NCBI GenBank assembly: GCA_002239065.1
Contig: MPNO01000049.1
Coordinates: forward strand, 1 to 35,716
Length of the DNA: 35,716 nt
Direction: 5' to 3'
Origin: Defluviicoccus sp. bin129
GTDB taxonomy: Bacteria; Pseudomonadota; Alphaproteobacteria; MPNO01
Each line of letters opens with the position of its first letter. Position 1 is the stretch's first letter. The notes beneath the pieces were generated by a model, which was not told the DNA's origin, ran no database searches, and saw only the letters and a list, made by a program, of their open reading frames with translations. Positions 1 to 9,824 of the stretch are shown in pieces. Made by a program: the position numbers and the translations under genes.

Positions 1-79
1 CCGGCGCCGCGCCGGGCTCGACCAGGGCGGGGAGCGTCTCGCCGTCGGGAAGCTTGATTCTGCGGACCGTCTCGGCCAT
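1..79 (-). CDS. N-terminus of an unidentified protein, cut by window edge
   Basis: An ATG on the minus strand opens a frame of 26 codons that runs off the left edge. The visible start is MAETVRRIKLPDGETLPALV, followed by EPGAAP. I do not recognise the family; the LPDGE-x-LPAL pattern faintly recalls the beginning of some aldo/keto reductases, but the expected GQGTW motif is absent, so no function is proposed. No clear Shine-Dalgarno precedes the ATG. The DNA between this gene and ssb (80-214) is relatively AT-rich and probably holds its promoter. Confidence 0.4.
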   Translation of the reverse strand, partial: MAETVRRIKLPDGETLPALVEPGAAP

Positions 80-214
80 CAAAGTTTACGCTCATGTGTT
101 GTTCCCGCTAACCTCGATTCGCGGGCTAAAAATTGTCAATATAAGAAATCGCTAAAAAAGTAAAGCCCGCAGGGTGTTAACCCCACAGGATTTACAGTTT
201 CTGCAATAGGCTCT

Positions 215-682
215 TTAGAACGGGATCTCGTCGTCCAGGTCGGCGCCGCCCTGGGCCGGGCCCGGGCCGGGGCGCGGGCCGGGGCGCTCGATCTCGCCGC
301 CCGGCGCGTCGTACCCGCCGCCGCCCTCGCCGCGGCTGTCGAGCATGGTGAGCTCGCCGCGGAAGCGTTGCAGCACGACCTCGGTGCTGTAGCGCTCCTG
401 GCCGTCCTGGCCGGTCCATTTGCGGGTCTGGAGCTGGCCCTCCAGATACACCTTCGATCCCTTGTGCAGGTACTTCTGCGCCACCTCGCCGAGCTTCTCG
501 TTGAAGATCGCCACGCGATGCCATTCGGTGCGTTCGCGCCGTTCGCCGGAATTGCGGTCGCGCCAGCGCTCGGACGTGGCGACACGCAGGTTGACGATCG
601 GATTGCCGTCATTGGTGTGACGGACCTCCGGGTCGGCTCCGAGATTGCCGACGAGTATGACCTTGTTGACGCTTCCCGACAC
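215..682 (-). CDS. ssb: Single-stranded DNA-binding protein SSB
   Basis: SSB coats single-stranded DNA during replication, recombination and repair and recruits partner proteins through its acidic C-terminal tip. The 155-residue product has the OB-fold over about residues 5-105, opening with [20 protein letters not shown] and including the [22 protein letters not shown] stretch in two parts. A Gly/Pro-rich linker (about 115-147) leads to the canonical tip DDEIPF. The start is a GTG at 682, preceded by AGGAGG at a good distance. Size and tail are normal for the family. It is transcribed away from the uvrA side, and its leader contains a possible LexA site. Identification is secure. Confidence 0.97.
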   Translation of the reverse strand: MSGSVNKVILVGNLGADPEVRHTNDGNPIVNLRVATSERWRDRNSGERRERTEWHRVAIFNEKLGEVAQKYLHKGSKVYLEGQLQTRKWTGQDGQERYSTEVVLQRFRGELTMLDSRGEGGGGYDAPGGEIERPGPRPGPGPAQGGADLDDEIPF

Positions 683-694
683 CGAATTCCTCCT

Positions 695-718
695 ATTCCC
701 GGTTTGTTCCCCATCATA
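695..718 (-). promoter_or_regulatory. Candidate ssb promoter -10 and LexA-like box
   Basis: Read on the minus strand, TATGAT (713-718) resembles a sigma-70 -10 element. It is followed by GAAC-N7-GAAT (695-709). The alphaproteobacterial LexA box is the direct repeat GAAC-N7-GAAC (equivalently GTTC-N7-GTTC), so the site has one mismatch. It lies between the putative -10 and the ribosome-binding site of ssb, where a bound repressor would block transcription. No good -35 is visible. SOS control of ssb is inferred, not shown. Confidence 0.4.
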
Positions 719-791
719 GCGAATCGGGCCGCCGACGGCACGGCCAAAGGCGGTTTTCCCACAGGAGATTCGTCCTTCGATACGCCCCGCC

Positions 792-1745
792 TCACAACGC
801 CAGCACCCGCACCGGCGCGCCGGCGAGCCAGGCGCTTATGTCTTCGACCATGGCGGGGAAGTAGCAGCGGTAGTTCTCGGCCGAGACGTAGCCGAGATGC
901 GGGGTGATCACGGTGTTGTCGAGCCGCCGCAAGGGGTGGCCGGCCGGCAGCGGCTCGATGTCGAACACGTCGAGCCCGGCGCCCGCGATGGCGCGGCGTT
1001 CGAGCGCGTCGACCAGCGCCGCCTCGTCGACGATCGGCCCGCGCGAGGTGTTGACCAGGAACGCCCCCGGCTTGAGCAGCGCGAGCTCGGCGGCGCCGAG
1101 CAGCCCGCGCGTCCGCCCGCTCAGCAGCAGATGGATCGTCACCACGTCGGCGGTCCGGAGCAGGGCCTGCTTGTCGGCGAGGGTGACGCCGATCTCGCGG
1201 CAGCGCTCTTCCGTGAGGTTCTGGCTCCAGGCGATCGCCTCCATGCCGAACGCCTTGCCGATCCTGGCCACCCGGGCGCCGAGCCGCCCGAGCCCGATGA
1301 CGCCGAGCGTCTTGCCCTCCAGTGCGACCCCCAGCGTGTGCTGCCAGCCGCCTTCCCTCGTCGCCCGGTCCTCGGCCGGGATCCTGCGCGCGAGCGCGAG
1401 GATGAGCCCCCAGGCGAGCTCGGCCGTAGGCGTGCCCACCGACGGCGTGCCGCACACCGTCACCCCGTGGTCGCGCGCCGCCGCCAGGTCGATCGAGAGG
1501 TTGCGCATGCCGCTGGTCAGCAGGAGCTCGAGCTTCGGCAGCTTCTCGAACAGCGAGCGCGGGAACGGCGTGCGCTCGCGCATCGCGCAGACGATCTCGA
1601 AGCCCGCGAGGCGCCGGGCGAGCGCGTCCTCGTCGGCGAGGTGGTCGCGGAACGCCTCGACCGCGATGTCGGGGGCGAGCGCGCCCCAGTCGGCCATGCC
1701 GAGCGCGCAGCCCTGGAAATCGTCGATGATCGCGCAGCGTCTCAT
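792..1745 (-). CDS. D-2-hydroxyacid dehydrogenase, NAD(P)-dependent
   Basis: The 317-residue protein belongs to the D-isomer-specific 2-hydroxyacid dehydrogenases, cytosolic enzymes that interconvert 2-oxoacids and D-2-hydroxyacids. The Rossmann nucleotide-binding segment [20 protein letters not shown] shows GxGxxG. The catalytic triad is recognisable: Arg in [13 protein letters not shown], Glu in [11 protein letters not shown] and His in [12 protein letters not shown]. The start at 1745 ([12 protein letters not shown]) is preferred over the ATG eight codons upstream because GGGGAGG lies just before it. It diverges from uvrA. The substrate cannot be read from sequence; phosphoglycerate dehydrogenase is less likely because no ACT domain is present. 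Confidence 0.88.
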   Translation of the reverse strand: MRRCAIIDDFQGCALGMADWGALAPDIAVEAFRDHLADEDALARRLAGFEIVCAMRERTPFPRSLFEKLPKLELLLTSGMRNLSIDLAAARDHGVTVCGTPSVGTPTAELAWGLILALARRIPAEDRATREGGWQHTLGVALEGKTLGVIGLGRLGARVARIGKAFGMEAIAWSQNLTEERCREIGVTLADKQALLRTADVVTIHLLLSGRTRGLLGAAELALLKPGAFLVNTSRGPIVDEAALVDALERRAIAGAGLDVFDIEPLPAGHPLRRLDNTVITPHLGYVSAENYRCYFPAMVEDISAWLAGAPVRVLAL

Positions 1746-1839
1746 CCGCCCCTCCCCGGTTCGCCGCATGCTATCATTGCGGGGCGGCCCGGGCGGATGT
1801 AGTTATGGCCGGGCGGCCCGGCCCCGGACACGAATCGGC

Positions 1840-4701
1840 ATGCAATCCAGGATCGTCGTTCGCGGCGCCCGCGAGCACAATCTCAAGAACGTCGACGTGG
1901 AGATTCCGCGCAACGCCCTCGTCGTGCTCACCGGGCTGTCGGGATCGGGCAAGTCGACGCTCGCCTTCGACACGATCTACGCCGAGGGCCAGCGGCGCTA
2001 TGTCGAGAGCCTGTCGGCCTATGCCAGGCAGTTCCTCGAGCTGATGCAGAAGCCGGACGTCGATTCGATCGACGGGCTGTCGCCGGCGATCTCGATCGAG
2101 CAGAAGACGACCTCGCGCAACCCGCGCTCGACCGTCGGCACGGTGACCGAGATCTACGACTACATGCGGCTCCTGTTCGCCCGCGTCGGCGTGCCCTACT
2201 CGCCCGCCACCGGGCTGCCGATCGAGAGCCAGACGGTCTCCCAGATGGTCGACCGCATGCAGGCGATGGCCGACGGCACGCGGATCTACCTGCTCGCCCC
2301 CATCGTGCGCGGGCGCAAGGGGGAGTACCGCAAGGAGTTCCGCGACCTGCGGAAGCAGGGCTTCGCGCGGGTCAAGGTCGACGGCGCGCTGCACGACATC
2401 GACGCCGTGCCGGCGCTCGACAAGAAGCTCAAGCACGATATCGAGGTGGTGGTCGACCGGCTGGTGGTGCGCCCCGATCTCGGCAACCGGGTGGCCGATT
2501 CGCTGGAGACCGCGCTCGCTTTGACCGACGGAATCGCGGTGGCGGAGGACGCGGATTCCGGCGAGCGAACGATCTTTTCCGCCAGATTCGCCTGCCCGGT
2601 CTCGGGCTTCACCATCGACGAGATCGAGCCCCGGCTGTTCTCCTTCAACAACCCGTTCGGCGCGTGCGCGGCCTGCGACGGGCTCGGCACGCGGATGTTC
2701 TTCGATCCCGATCTGGTGGTGCCGGACCAGTCGAAATCGCTGCGCGCCGGCGCCATCGCGCCCTGGGCCGGCTCCTCGTCGAGCTATTACGAGCAGACGC
2801 TCGAATCGCTCGCCCGCCATTTCGCGGCCTCGATGACCGCCCCGTTCGGCGAGCTCGGAAGCGACATCCGCGACGGCATCCTCCTAGGCACCGGCCGGGC
2901 GTCGGTCGAGATGTCCTACAACGACGGCAAGCGCAGCTACACCATCGACCGGCCCTTCGAGGGGGTGCTGCCCAACATGGAGCGGCGCTTCCGCGAGACC
3001 GATTCGTCCTGGGTGCGCGAAGAGCTCGGGCGCTACCAGAACGTGCAGGATTGCGACACCTGCCACGGCATGCGGCTCAAGCCGGAGGCGCTGGCGGTCA
3101 GGCTGGCCGGGCTGCATATCAGCCAGGTCGCCGACATGTCGATCGCCGAGGCGGTCGGCTGGTTCGGCGGGCTTTCCGCCACCCTGGCGCCGCAGAGCCG
3201 GGAGATCGCGCGCTCGATCCTCAAGGAGATCAACGAGCGGCTTGGCTTCCTCGCCAATGTCGGGCTCGAATACCTCACGCTCTCGCGCGGCTCGGCGACG
3301 CTGTCGGGCGGCGAGAGCCAGCGCATCCGGCTCGCCTCGCAGATCGGCTCGGGGCTGACCGGCGTGCTCTACGTGCTCGACGAGCCGTCGATCGGGCTGC
3401 ACCAGCGCGACAACATGCGCCTGCTCGGGACGCTCAAGCGGCTGCGCGACCTCGGCAACACGGTGATCGTCGTCGAGCACGACGAGGAGGCGATCCGCGC
3501 CGCCGACCACCTGATCGATCTCGGCCCCGGCGCCGGCGTGCATGGCGGCGAGGTGATCGCGTCCGGCAAGCCGCAGGCGGTGATCCGCTCGCGCAGGAGC
3601 CTGACCGCCCAGTATCTCCGCGGCGACCGCATGATCGAGGTGCCCCGGGAGCGCCGCCCGATCCGCCCCGACCGGCGCATCCGGATCGACGGGGCGCGCG
3701 CCAACAACCTCGATTCGGTCTCGGCCGAGATCCCGCTCGGCGCCTTCGTCTGCGTCACCGGGGTGTCGGGCAGCGGCAAGTCGACGCTGATCGTCGAGAC
3801 CCTCTACAAGGCGGTCGCGCGCCGCATCCACGGCGCCCGCGCCCATCCCGGCGCGCATGACGGGATCGACGGGCTGGAGCTGATCGACAAGATCGTCGAC
3901 ATCGACCAGTCGCCGATCGGGCGCACGCCGCGCTCCAACCCGGCGACCTATACCGGCGCCTTCACCCCGATCCGCGACTGGTTCGCCAACCTGCCCGAGT
4001 CGCGGGCGCGCGGCTACAAGCCGGGCCGGTTCTCGTTCAACGTCAAGGGCGGGCGCTGCGAGGCCTGCCAGGGCGACGGCGAGATCAAGATCGAGATGCA
4101 CTTCCTGCCCGACGTCTATGTCCGCTGCGACGTCTGCAAGGGCGCGCGCTACAACCGCGAGACCCTGGAGATCGGCTTCCGCGGCAAGTCGATCGCCGCG
4201 GTGCTCGACATGACGGTCGACGAGGGCTGCGCCTTCTTCGGCGCGGTGCCGGCGATCCGCGACAAGCTGCTCATGCTCCAGAAGGTCGGGCTCGGCTATA
4301 TCAAGATCGGCCAGCAGGCGACGACGCTGTCGGGCGGCGAGGCCCAGCGGGTCAAGCTCTCCAAGGAGCTGTCGCGGCGCTCGACCGGCAGGACCGTCTA
4401 CATCCTCGACGAGCCCACCACGGGGCTCCATTTCGAGGACGTGCGCAACTTGCTCGCCGTGCTCCACGCGCTGGTCGACCAGGGCAACACGGTGATCGTG
4501 ATCGAGCACAATCTGGAGGTCGTCAAGACCGCCGACTGGATCCTCGACCTCGGACCCGAGGGCGGCGACAAGGGCGGGCAGATCGTCGCCGCCGGACGCC
4601 CGGAGGAGGTGGCGCGGGTGGCGGCGAGCTTCACCGGCCGGTATCTCACCCGGGTGCTCGACGGCGCCGCCGCCCGGCCGGACGCCGCGGCGGGGGAATG
4701 A
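1840..4701 (+). CDS. uvrA: Excinuclease ABC subunit A
   Basis: UvrA is the damage-recognition ATPase of nucleotide excision repair; it loads UvrB on distorted DNA. The 953-residue product is full length for the family. It begins [20 protein letters not shown] and has Walker [10 protein letters not shown] near residue 32. The first signature is [14 protein letters not shown] with [13 protein letters not shown], and the second is [14 protein letters not shown] with LDEPTTGLH. Two Cys4 zinc modules are visible: CPVSGF...CAACDGLG and CEACQGDG...CDVCKGAR. The upstream in-frame sequence to 904 is antisense to the dehydrogenase gene and is not coding. Its last four bases (ATGA) overlap the trmFO start, so the two are probably cotranscribed. 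A TATCAT near 1771 could be a -10; I found no clear LexA box. Confidence 0.98.
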   Translation: MQSRIVVRGAREHNLKNVDVEIPRNALVVLTGLSGSGKSTLAFDTIYAEGQRRYVESLSAYARQFLELMQKPDVDSIDGLSPAISIEQKTTSRNPRSTVGTVTEIYDYMRLLFARVGVPYSPATGLPIESQTVSQMVDRMQAMADGTRIYLLAPIVRGRKGEYRKEFRDLRKQGFARVKVDGALHDIDAVPALDKKLKHDIEVVVDRLVVRPDLGNRVADSLETALALTDGIAVAEDADSGERTIFSARFACPVSGFTIDEIEPRLFSFNNPFGACAACDGLGTRMFFDPDLVVPDQSKSLRAGAIAPWAGSSSSYYEQTLESLARHFAASMTAPFGELGSDIRDGILLGTGRASVEMSYNDGKRSYTIDRPFEGVLPNMERRFRETDSSWVREELGRYQNVQDCDTCHGMRLKPEALAVRLAGLHISQVADMSIAEAVGWFGGLSATLAPQSREIARSILKEINERLGFLANVGLEYLTLSRGSATLSGGESQRIRLASQIGSGLTGVLYVLDEPSIGLHQRDNMRLLGTLKRLRDLGNTVIVVEHDEEAIRAADHLIDLGPGAGVHGGEVIASGKPQAVIRSRRSLTAQYLRGDRMIEVPRERRPIRPDRRIRIDGARANNLDSVSAEIPLGAFVCVTGVSGSGKSTLIVETLYKAVARRIHGARAHPGAHDGIDGLELIDKIVDIDQSPIGRTPRSNPATYTGAFTPIRDWFANLPESRARGYKPGRFSFNVKGGRCEACQGDGEIKIEMHFLPDVYVRCDVCKGARYNRETLEIGFRGKSIAAVLDMTVDEGCAFFGAVPAIRDKLLMLQKVGLGYIKIGQQATTLSGGEAQRVKLSKELSRRSTGRTVYILDEPTTGLHFEDVRNLLAVLHALVDQGNTVIVIEHNLEVVKTADWILDLGPEGGDKGGQIVAAGRPEEVARVAASFTGRYLTRVLDGAAARPDAAAGE

Positions 4702-6044
4702 GCCCGGTCCACATCGTCGGCGGCGGGCTCGCCGGCTGCGAGGCGGCCTGGCAGATCGCCCGCGCCGGCGTCGCGGCGGTCCTGCACGAGATGCGGCCTC
4801 ACCGCGCGACCGAGGTGCACAAGACCGCCGGGCTCGCCGAGCTGGTCTGCTCCAACTCGTTCCGCTCGGACGATGCGGAGGCCTCGGCGATCGGCCTGCT
4901 GCACGAGGAGATGCGGCGCCTCGATTCGCTGGTGCTCGCCGCCGCCGATTCCAGCAAGGTGCCGGCCGGCGGCGCGCTCGCGGTCGACCGCGACGGCTTC
5001 TCGCGGGCGGTCGAGGCGGCGATCGCGGCGCAACCGCTGATCACCGTCGAGCGCGGGGAAATCGCCGGCCTGCCGCCCGCCGGGTGGGGCAACGCCATCG
5101 TCGCCACCGGGCCGCTCACCTCGCCGCCGCTGGCCGAGGCGATCCGGGCGCTGACCGGCGAGGACTCGCTCGCCTTCTTCGACGCCATCGCGCCGATCGT
5201 CTACCGCGAGACCATCGATTTCGACATTGCCTGGTTCCAGAGCCGCTACGACAAGACCGGCCCCGCCGGCACCGGGTCGGACTACATCAACTGCCCGATG
5301 GACGAGGCGCAATACGAAGCCTTCATCGACGCGCTGCTGGCGGCGGACAAGACGGAGTTCCAGGACTGGGAGCGCGACACCCCCTATTTCGAGGGCTGCC
5401 TGCCGATCGAGGTGATGGCCGGGCGCGGGCGCGAGACCCTGCGCTTCGGCCCGATGAAGCCGGTCGGGCTGACCGACCCGCGCAGCGGACGGCGCGCGCA
5501 CGCGGTGGTCCAGCTGCGCCAGGACAACGCGCTCGGCACGCTCTACAACCTGGTCGGGTTCCAGACCAAGCTGCGCCACGGCGAGCAGGCCCGCGTATTC
5601 CGCGCCATTCCCGGGCTGGAGCGCGCCGAGTTCGCCCGGCTCGGCGGGCTCCACCGCAACACCTTCATCAACGCGCCCAGGCTGCTCGATCCCGCGCTCC
5701 GGCTGCGCGCGGCGCCGAGGCTCCGCTTCGCCGGGCAGATCACCGGGGTCGAGGGCTATGTCGAGAGCGCCGCCATCGGCCTGCTCGCGGGCCGCTTCGC
5801 CGCCGCCGACGGGCTGGGGCGGAGCTTCGCGCCGCCGCCGCCGACCACCGCGCTGGGGGCGCTGCTGGGCCACATCACCGGCGGCGCCGAGGAAGCGGTG
5901 TTCCAGCCGATGAACGTCAATTTCGGGCTGCTGCCGCCGCTCGCCGAGCGCCGGCGCGGGCGCGACCGCAAGCGGGCCTATTGCGCCCGCGCGCTGGACG
6001 ATCTCGAGCGCTGGTCGGGCGGCGCGGCGGACGCCGCCGAATAG
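4698..6044 (+). CDS. trmFO: Folate-dependent tRNA (uracil-5-)-methyltransferase TrmFO
   Basis: TrmFO uses methylenetetrahydrofolate and FADH2 to make ribothymidine at tRNA position 54. The 448-residue protein opens with an FAD-binding Rossmann motif ([20 protein letters not shown]) and contains the family blocks [13 protein letters not shown] and [13 protein letters not shown], each with a conserved cysteine. Further family blocks are [51 protein letters not shown] and [13 protein letters not shown]. Length is typical. The start ATG overlaps the uvrA stop as ATGA. The last 67 bases overlap, tail to tail, the end of the opposing NDUFAF6-like gene. Confidence 0.97.
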   Translation: MSPVHIVGGGLAGCEAAWQIARAGVAAVLHEMRPHRATEVHKTAGLAELVCSNSFRSDDAEASAIGLLHEEMRRLDSLVLAAADSSKVPAGGALAVDRDGFSRAVEAAIAAQPLITVERGEIAGLPPAGWGNAIVATGPLTSPPLAEAIRALTGEDSLAFFDAIAPIVYRETIDFDIAWFQSRYDKTGPAGTGSDYINCPMDEAQYEAFIDALLAADKTEFQDWERDTPYFEGCLPIEVMAGRGRETLRFGPMKPVGLTDPRSGRRAHAVVQLRQDNALGTLYNLVGFQTKLRHGEQARVFRAIPGLERAEFARLGGLHRNTFINAPRLLDPALRLRAAPRLRFAGQITGVEGYVESAAIGLLAGRFAAADGLGRSFAPPPPTTALGALLGHITGGAEEAVFQPMNVNFGLLPPLAERRRGRDRKRAYCARALDDLERWSGGAADAAE

Positions 6045-6883
6045 CGCCCGCCCAGCGCCGCCACGGCGATGCGGAGCTGGGCCGCGAGCGGCGAGACCGC
6101 GATGCGCGGATCGAACGCGTCGTGCCCGTTGCGCGCGAGACGGACGAGACAGGCCTCGGCGACAGCCAGGGGAAGCAACGCCGCCCGCGCCGCGCGCGGT
6201 ACCTCGCGCCGCGCCTGGCGGACGGCGGCGATATGGGCGCGCGCCCGCCGGGCGACCGGCGCCACCGCATCGGCGAAGGCGGCCGGCGGCCCCCGGTCGA
6301 ACAGCGTGGCGGCGGAAATCCCGGCATCGTCCAGCAGCGACCGCGGGACATAGAGCCGGCGCTGCCGGGCGTGGAACGGAACCGCCCGCAACACGCCGGC
6401 GAGGCCGAGCCCCAGCCCCGCCGCCCGGGCGGCCGCCATCGCCTTCCCCTCCCCGGCCCCGAGGACCTGGCAGGCGAGCTCGACCAGCGGCACGGCGGTG
6501 GCGCCGGCATAGGCTTCGAGCGCGTCCATGTCGGCCGGCGGTGCGGGGTCGAGATCGGCGGCGCGGCCGTCGACGATCGCCTCGAACCGGGCGCGGTCGA
6601 GGTCGTGCGCCTCGACCGCCGCCGCCAGCGCGGCGACCACCGGGTGCTCGCGCACCGAGCCGGCAAAGATCCCGTCGAGCGTCTCGCGCCACCATTGCAG
6701 CCGGATCTCGCCCAGCATCGGCTCCGAGACCATTTCGGCGGTCTTCGCGACCTCCAGGTTGAAGGCGTAGAGCGCGAACAGCGCCTCGCGCCGCTCCGCC
6801 GGGGCGAACAGCGCCGCCAGATAGCGCTCGCGGTCGAGCCGCCGCACCTCCGCCGCGCAGTAGGATCGGGGTCTTGTGGTCAT
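5978..6883 (-). CDS. Squalene/phytoene-synthase-fold protein, NDUFAF6-like
   Basis: The 301-residue product has the trans-isoprenyl synthase fold of the squalene/phytoene synthase family, but with the signature of the NDUFAF6 branch: [39 protein letters not shown] and [12 protein letters not shown]. The aspartate-rich DxxxD motifs that bind diphosphate-magnesium in true synthases are absent (LEVAKTAEM stands in the first position). A catalytic prenyl-transfer role is therefore unlikely. Mitochondrial NDUFAF6 is a respiratory complex I assembly factor; that role in this bacterium is inferred. The start at 6883 lies 33 bp from the divergent hpnC-like start. In many alphaproteobacteria this gene follows secDF and an Mth938 gene; here hpnC/hpnE and the PuuD-like gene intervene. 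Confidence 0.82.
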   Translation of the reverse strand: MTTRPRSYCAAEVRRLDRERYLAALFAPAERREALFALYAFNLEVAKTAEMVSEPMLGEIRLQWWRETLDGIFAGSVREHPVVAALAAAVEAHDLDRARFEAIVDGRAADLDPAPPADMDALEAYAGATAVPLVELACQVLGAGEGKAMAAARAAGLGLGLAGVLRAVPFHARQRRLYVPRSLLDDAGISAATLFDRGPPAAFADAVAPVARRARAHIAAVRQARREVPRAARAALLPLAVAEACLVRLARNGHDAFDPRIAVSPLAAQLRIAVAALGGRYSAASAAPPDQRSRSSSARAQ

Positions 6884-6916
6884 CGCGCCGTCGCCAATCC
6901 CGCGTATATTGGGCGC

Positions 6917-7674
6917 ATGCGCCCGATGACGCCATTGGATACGCGCCGCCTCGATGCCTGGCCGGAGATCGCCGCCTGCGCCGCGGCGCTGGAAGACGCG
7001 CGCGCTTTGGCCGACGACGCGGCGAGGCCGGTGGACGAGCGCCGCGACGCGCTCGCGGGCCTCGCCGGGGCCACCGAAGACACGGCGATGAAACGCGCCT
7101 ACCAGGCGCATGAGAAAGCCCTTGTCGCGCGGCGCTTCCGCAGCTGGAGCGAGCTGGTCGCCTATGCCGGCTTCGCGGTCGCCCCGTTCGCCGAAAGATT
7201 CGCCGCCGCGTCCGGGCTGGACGAGGCCGGGCGGCAGAAGCTCGGGGGCTACTGCGTGGCGGCCCATCTGCTCGACCTCGCGCTGCATTGCGGCGACGAG
7301 TTCCGCGCCCATGACCGGATCTACCTGCCGGGCGACTGGCTGCGCTCGGCCGAGGTCGCGCCGGAAGACTTCGCCGGGCGCAAGGCGGGGCGCGGGCTGC
7401 GCTCGGTGCTCGACCGGCTGCTCGACCGCATCGAGCCGACGATGGCCGACGCCTTCGCCGCCGCGGGCGCGATCGCCGATCCACCCCTGCGCGAGGCGGC
7501 GACGACCGAAATCGCGGAGCGCAGCCGGCTCGCGCGCCGGGTCCCGGGGCGCGGCCCCGGCCCGCGCCCCGGCCCGGGCGGCGCGACCCGCTGGCCGGCC
7601 CGGTCGCGCTCACCACGCTCGACCGCTGGGCGGTCCGATTCCGGCTCCGCCGCCAGCGAAAGCAGGGCGGGTGA
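6917..7674 (+). pseudogene. hpnC: HpnC-like squalene-synthase homologue, frameshifted near the end
   Basis: HpnC acts with HpnD and HpnE to make squalene from farnesyl diphosphate for hopanoids. The frame from 6917 shows HpnC-type blocks: RFRSWSELVAYAGFAVAPFA, then DEFRAHDRIYLPGDWLRSAE, then RGLRSVLDRLLDRIEPTMAD. After about 7530 this frame becomes Gly/Pro/Arg-rich nonsense, while the -1 frame (from 7561) reads RRDPLAGPVALTTLDRWAVR and stops at 7672-7674, exactly as an HpnC C-terminus should. One base is therefore missing, or two are extra, between about 7530 and 7575. A perfect hairpin lies there. The product is also short (about 250 residues) and both Asp motifs are eroded (ARALADDAARP; LALHCGDEF). 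It is either a decayed gene or a diverged protein with a sequencing error. The hpnE gene follows. Confidence 0.7.
7546..7570. repeat. Perfect GC hairpin at the hpnC frameshift
   Basis: GGGGCGCGG (7546-7554) and CCGCGCCCC (7562-7570) form a perfect inverted repeat around a 7-nt loop, and two more pairs extend the stem outward. It lies inside the interval where the hpnC-like reading frame changes. Such stems are frequent sites of sequencing error and of slippage. Confidence 0.75.
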
Positions 7675-7724
7675 GCGGTGACCCGATACGGAAGCCGGGC
7701 GCGGGCGGTGACTGTGGCCCTGGG

Positions 7725-7743
7725 CCCCGGATCGAGTCCGGGG
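7725..7743. repeat. Small palindrome CCCCGGATCGAGTCCGGGG
   Basis: An intergenic palindrome lies between the hpnC-like gene and hpnE and is followed directly by TGAC. Close relatives lie at 10241-10258 and 25589-25606, so this is a dispersed small palindromic element. It may act as an RNA hairpin between the two genes; no T-tract follows, so a terminator role is uncertain. The rest of 7675-7797 shows nothing I recognise. Confidence 0.6.
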
Positions 7744-7797
7744 TGACGGTTGGGGGGGCGGCGACGACCGCCGCCTGCCGTCCGCCATTGGCGGGAC

Positions 7798-9075
7798 ATG
7801 CCGGCTAGGGTCCATGTCGTCGGCGCCGGGCTTGCCGGGCTCGCCTGCGCGCTCCGGCTGGCGCGGGCGGGCAAGCGGGTGGCGCTGTACGAGGCGGCGG
7901 GCCATGCGGGCGGGCGCTGCCGGTCGTTCTTCGACGAGACGCTCGGCTGCGTCATCGACAACGGCAGCCACATGGTGCTCGGCGCCAACCGGGCGACGCT
8001 GGACTATCTCGCCGAAGCCGGCGCGGCGGATGCGATGGCGGAGATCGCCCCCGCCGCCTTTCCCTTCGTCGATGCCGCGAACGGCGAGCGCTGGCGGGTC
8101 GCGCCCGGCGGGGGGCCGATCCCGTTCTGGCTGCTCGACCGGCGCCGCCGGGTGGCGGGTTCGGGGCTGGCGGAGCATGTCGGCATCGCCCGGCTCGCCT
8201 TCGCCGGGCCGGGAGACACGGTGCGGGACTGCGTCGGCGAGGCGGGATTCCTCTACCCGCGGTTCTGGCAGCCGCTATGCCGGGCGGTGCTCAACACCGA
8301 CGCAAGCGAGGGTTCGGCGCGCCTGCTGTGGTCCGTCCTGCGGGCGAGCTTCCTGCGCGGCGAGAAGGCGAGCCGCCCGTTCTTCTTCCCCGACGGGCTG
8401 TCGGCGGCCCTGGTCGACCCGGCGCTGAACCGGCTCGCCGAAGCGGGCGCCGCCGTTCGATTCCATGCGCGGCTGCGCTCCATCGCCCTCGACGGCGGGC
8501 GCGCCACGGCGCTCGGTTTCGCGGACGGCGGCGTCTCCGTCGCGGACGACGAGGCGGTGGTGCTGGCGGTCCCGCCGGATGCCTGCGCCGCCCTGCTGCC
8601 TGACATCCGCGCGCCGGAGCGCTCGAATCCCATCCTGAACGCGCATTACCGCAGCGACCGGGAAATGGAGCTGCCCGGCGGCATGCCGTTTCTCGGGCTG
8701 GTGGGCAGCGAGTCGCAATGGCTGTTCGCGCGCGGCAGCGCGGTCTCGGTCACGGTGAGCGCCGCCGACCGGCTGATCGACCGGCCGGGCGCGGAGCTTG
8801 CCGCGCTGCTGTGGCGGGAGATCGCGCCGGTGCTGGGCCGTCCCGCGGACACGCCGCCACCGTGGCGGATCATCAAGGAGCACCGGGCGACCATCGCCCA
8901 GACCCCGGCCGCAGTCGCCCGCCGACCGGGGACCCGGACCGCCTTCCGCAACGTCCTGCTGGCCGGCGACTGGACCGCGACCGGTCTGCCGGCGACCATC
9001 GAGGGCAGCATCCTGTCGGGATTTCGCGCCGCCGGGATCGCCGGGCGCATCGCGGATGAGGCGCGCGCCGCTTGA
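7798..9075 (+). CDS. hpnE: Hydroxysqualene dehydroxylase / squalene-associated FAD-dependent desaturase HpnE
   Basis: HpnE is the FAD enzyme that converts hydroxysqualene to squalene in the HpnCDE route to hopanoid precursors. The 425-residue product starts MPARVHVVGAGLAGLACALR, a GxGxxG FAD-binding motif followed by LYEAAGHAGGRCRSFF. Family hallmarks are DNGSHMVLGAN, GEKASRPFFFPDGLS and the C-terminal block LAGDWTATGLPATIEGSILS. The ATG at 7798 is chosen because it sits directly before the FAD-binding strand, as in homologues. It follows the hpnC-like gene on the same strand. No hpnD or squalene-hopene cyclase is in the window, so pathway completeness cannot be judged. Confidence 0.93.
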   Translation: MPARVHVVGAGLAGLACALRLARAGKRVALYEAAGHAGGRCRSFFDETLGCVIDNGSHMVLGANRATLDYLAEAGAADAMAEIAPAAFPFVDAANGERWRVAPGGGPIPFWLLDRRRRVAGSGLAEHVGIARLAFAGPGDTVRDCVGEAGFLYPRFWQPLCRAVLNTDASEGSARLLWSVLRASFLRGEKASRPFFFPDGLSAALVDPALNRLAEAGAAVRFHARLRSIALDGGRATALGFADGGVSVADDEAVVLAVPPDACAALLPDIRAPERSNPILNAHYRSDREMELPGGMPFLGLVGSESQWLFARGSAVSVTVSAADRLIDRPGAELAALLWREIAPVLGRPADTPPPWRIIKEHRATIAQTPAAVARRPGTRTAFRNVLLAGDWTATGLPATIEGSILSGFRAAGIAGRIADEARAA

Positions 9076-9166
9076 CGCGACTCGGGTTCGCGCCGAAACT
9101 CAGCCGGAACGCAAATGTTTGGAGTCGGGCCGCCACCGCCGCGGCCTCGCAAACTCGGGGGACAAG

Positions 9167-9772
9167 ATGGCGAAGATCCTGGAGAACCTCAACAATACGA
9201 TCATCGCGGGTTTCGTGCTCGCGGTCGTATTGGTCGTTGTCATGCTGTGGTGGTACGGCGAAGGCCTGGCGCTCGACATGGCCTGGTGGTCGTTCCTGTT
9301 CCGCTGGCTGCACGTGCTGGGCGGAATCATGTGGATCGGCATCCTCTACTACTTCAACTTCGTCCAGATCCCGAACATGCCCAAGATCGACGCAGACAAG
9401 CGGCCGGCTATCACCGGCGTGATCGCGCCCGCGGCGCTGTTCTGGTTCCGCTGGGGGGCGATGTGGACGATCGTCACCGGGCTGATCCTGGCGCTGCTGA
9501 ACGGCTATTTCGTCGAGGCGGTCCTGATCGGGCTGACCGACGGCGTCGCCAAGCACACCCAGATCGGCATCGGCATGTGGCTCGGCACGATCATGTGGTT
9601 CAACGTCTGGTTCATCATCTGGCCGGCGCAGAAGATCGCGCTGGGGCTCGTCGAGGCGGCGGACGACGCGAAGCCCGCGGCCGGACGGCGGGCGATGCTG
9701 TTCTCGCGGACCAACACGATGCTGTCGATCCCGATGCTGTATGCGATGACATCGGCCCAGAACATCTTCTAG
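9167..9772 (+). CDS. Membrane protein related to the N-terminal domain of urate hydroxylase PuuD
   Basis: The 201-residue integral membrane protein has about five hydrophobic segments: residues near 11-30, 40-65, 88-112, 125-150 and 180-195. It carries the conserved His in WLHVLGGIMWIGILYYFNFV and the patterns PNMPKIDADKRP and GTIMWFNVWFIIWPAQK. These match the membrane domain (DUF989) of the PuuD family. Full PuuD proteins, about twice this length, add a C-terminal cytochrome c domain with CxxCH; that domain is absent here. Urate oxidation is thus not established; a haem- or electron-transfer-linked membrane role is a guess. GGGGGA lies just before the ATG. A strong hairpin terminator follows. 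Confidence 0.75.
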   Translation: MAKILENLNNTIIAGFVLAVVLVVVMLWWYGEGLALDMAWWSFLFRWLHVLGGIMWIGILYYFNFVQIPNMPKIDADKRPAITGVIAPAALFWFRWGAMWTIVTGLILALLNGYFVEAVLIGLTDGVAKHTQIGIGMWLGTIMWFNVWFIIWPAQKIALGLVEAADDAKPAAGRRAMLFSRTNTMLSIPMLYAMTSAQNIF

Positions 9773-9788
9773 GCCGTTCGCAAGCCGG

Positions 9789-9813
9789 AACGGGGGCCTG
9801 AGCGGCCCCCGTT
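9789..9813. terminator. Bidirectional hairpin terminator
   Basis: AACGGGGGCC (9789-9798) pairs perfectly with GGCCCCCGTT (9804-9813) around the loop TGAGC; the 3' side ends GTTTCG on the plus strand. It lies between the convergent PuuD-like gene and Mth938-like gene and could end transcripts from both sides. The T-run is short. Confidence 0.7.
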
Positions 9814-9824
9814 TCGATTCCGGG

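Noticed and set aside
134..139. Perfect minus-strand TTGACA as a -35 for the left-edge gene
   Set aside because: No acceptable -10 at 16-19 bp.
904..1839. Upstream in-frame extension of uvrA by 312 codons
   Set aside because: It is antisense to the hydroxyacid dehydrogenase, and the UvrA N-terminus aligns from 1840.
5978..6883. Annotation as catalytic squalene or phytoene synthase
   Set aside because: Both DxxxD motifs are absent and the conserved blocks match the NDUFAF6 branch.
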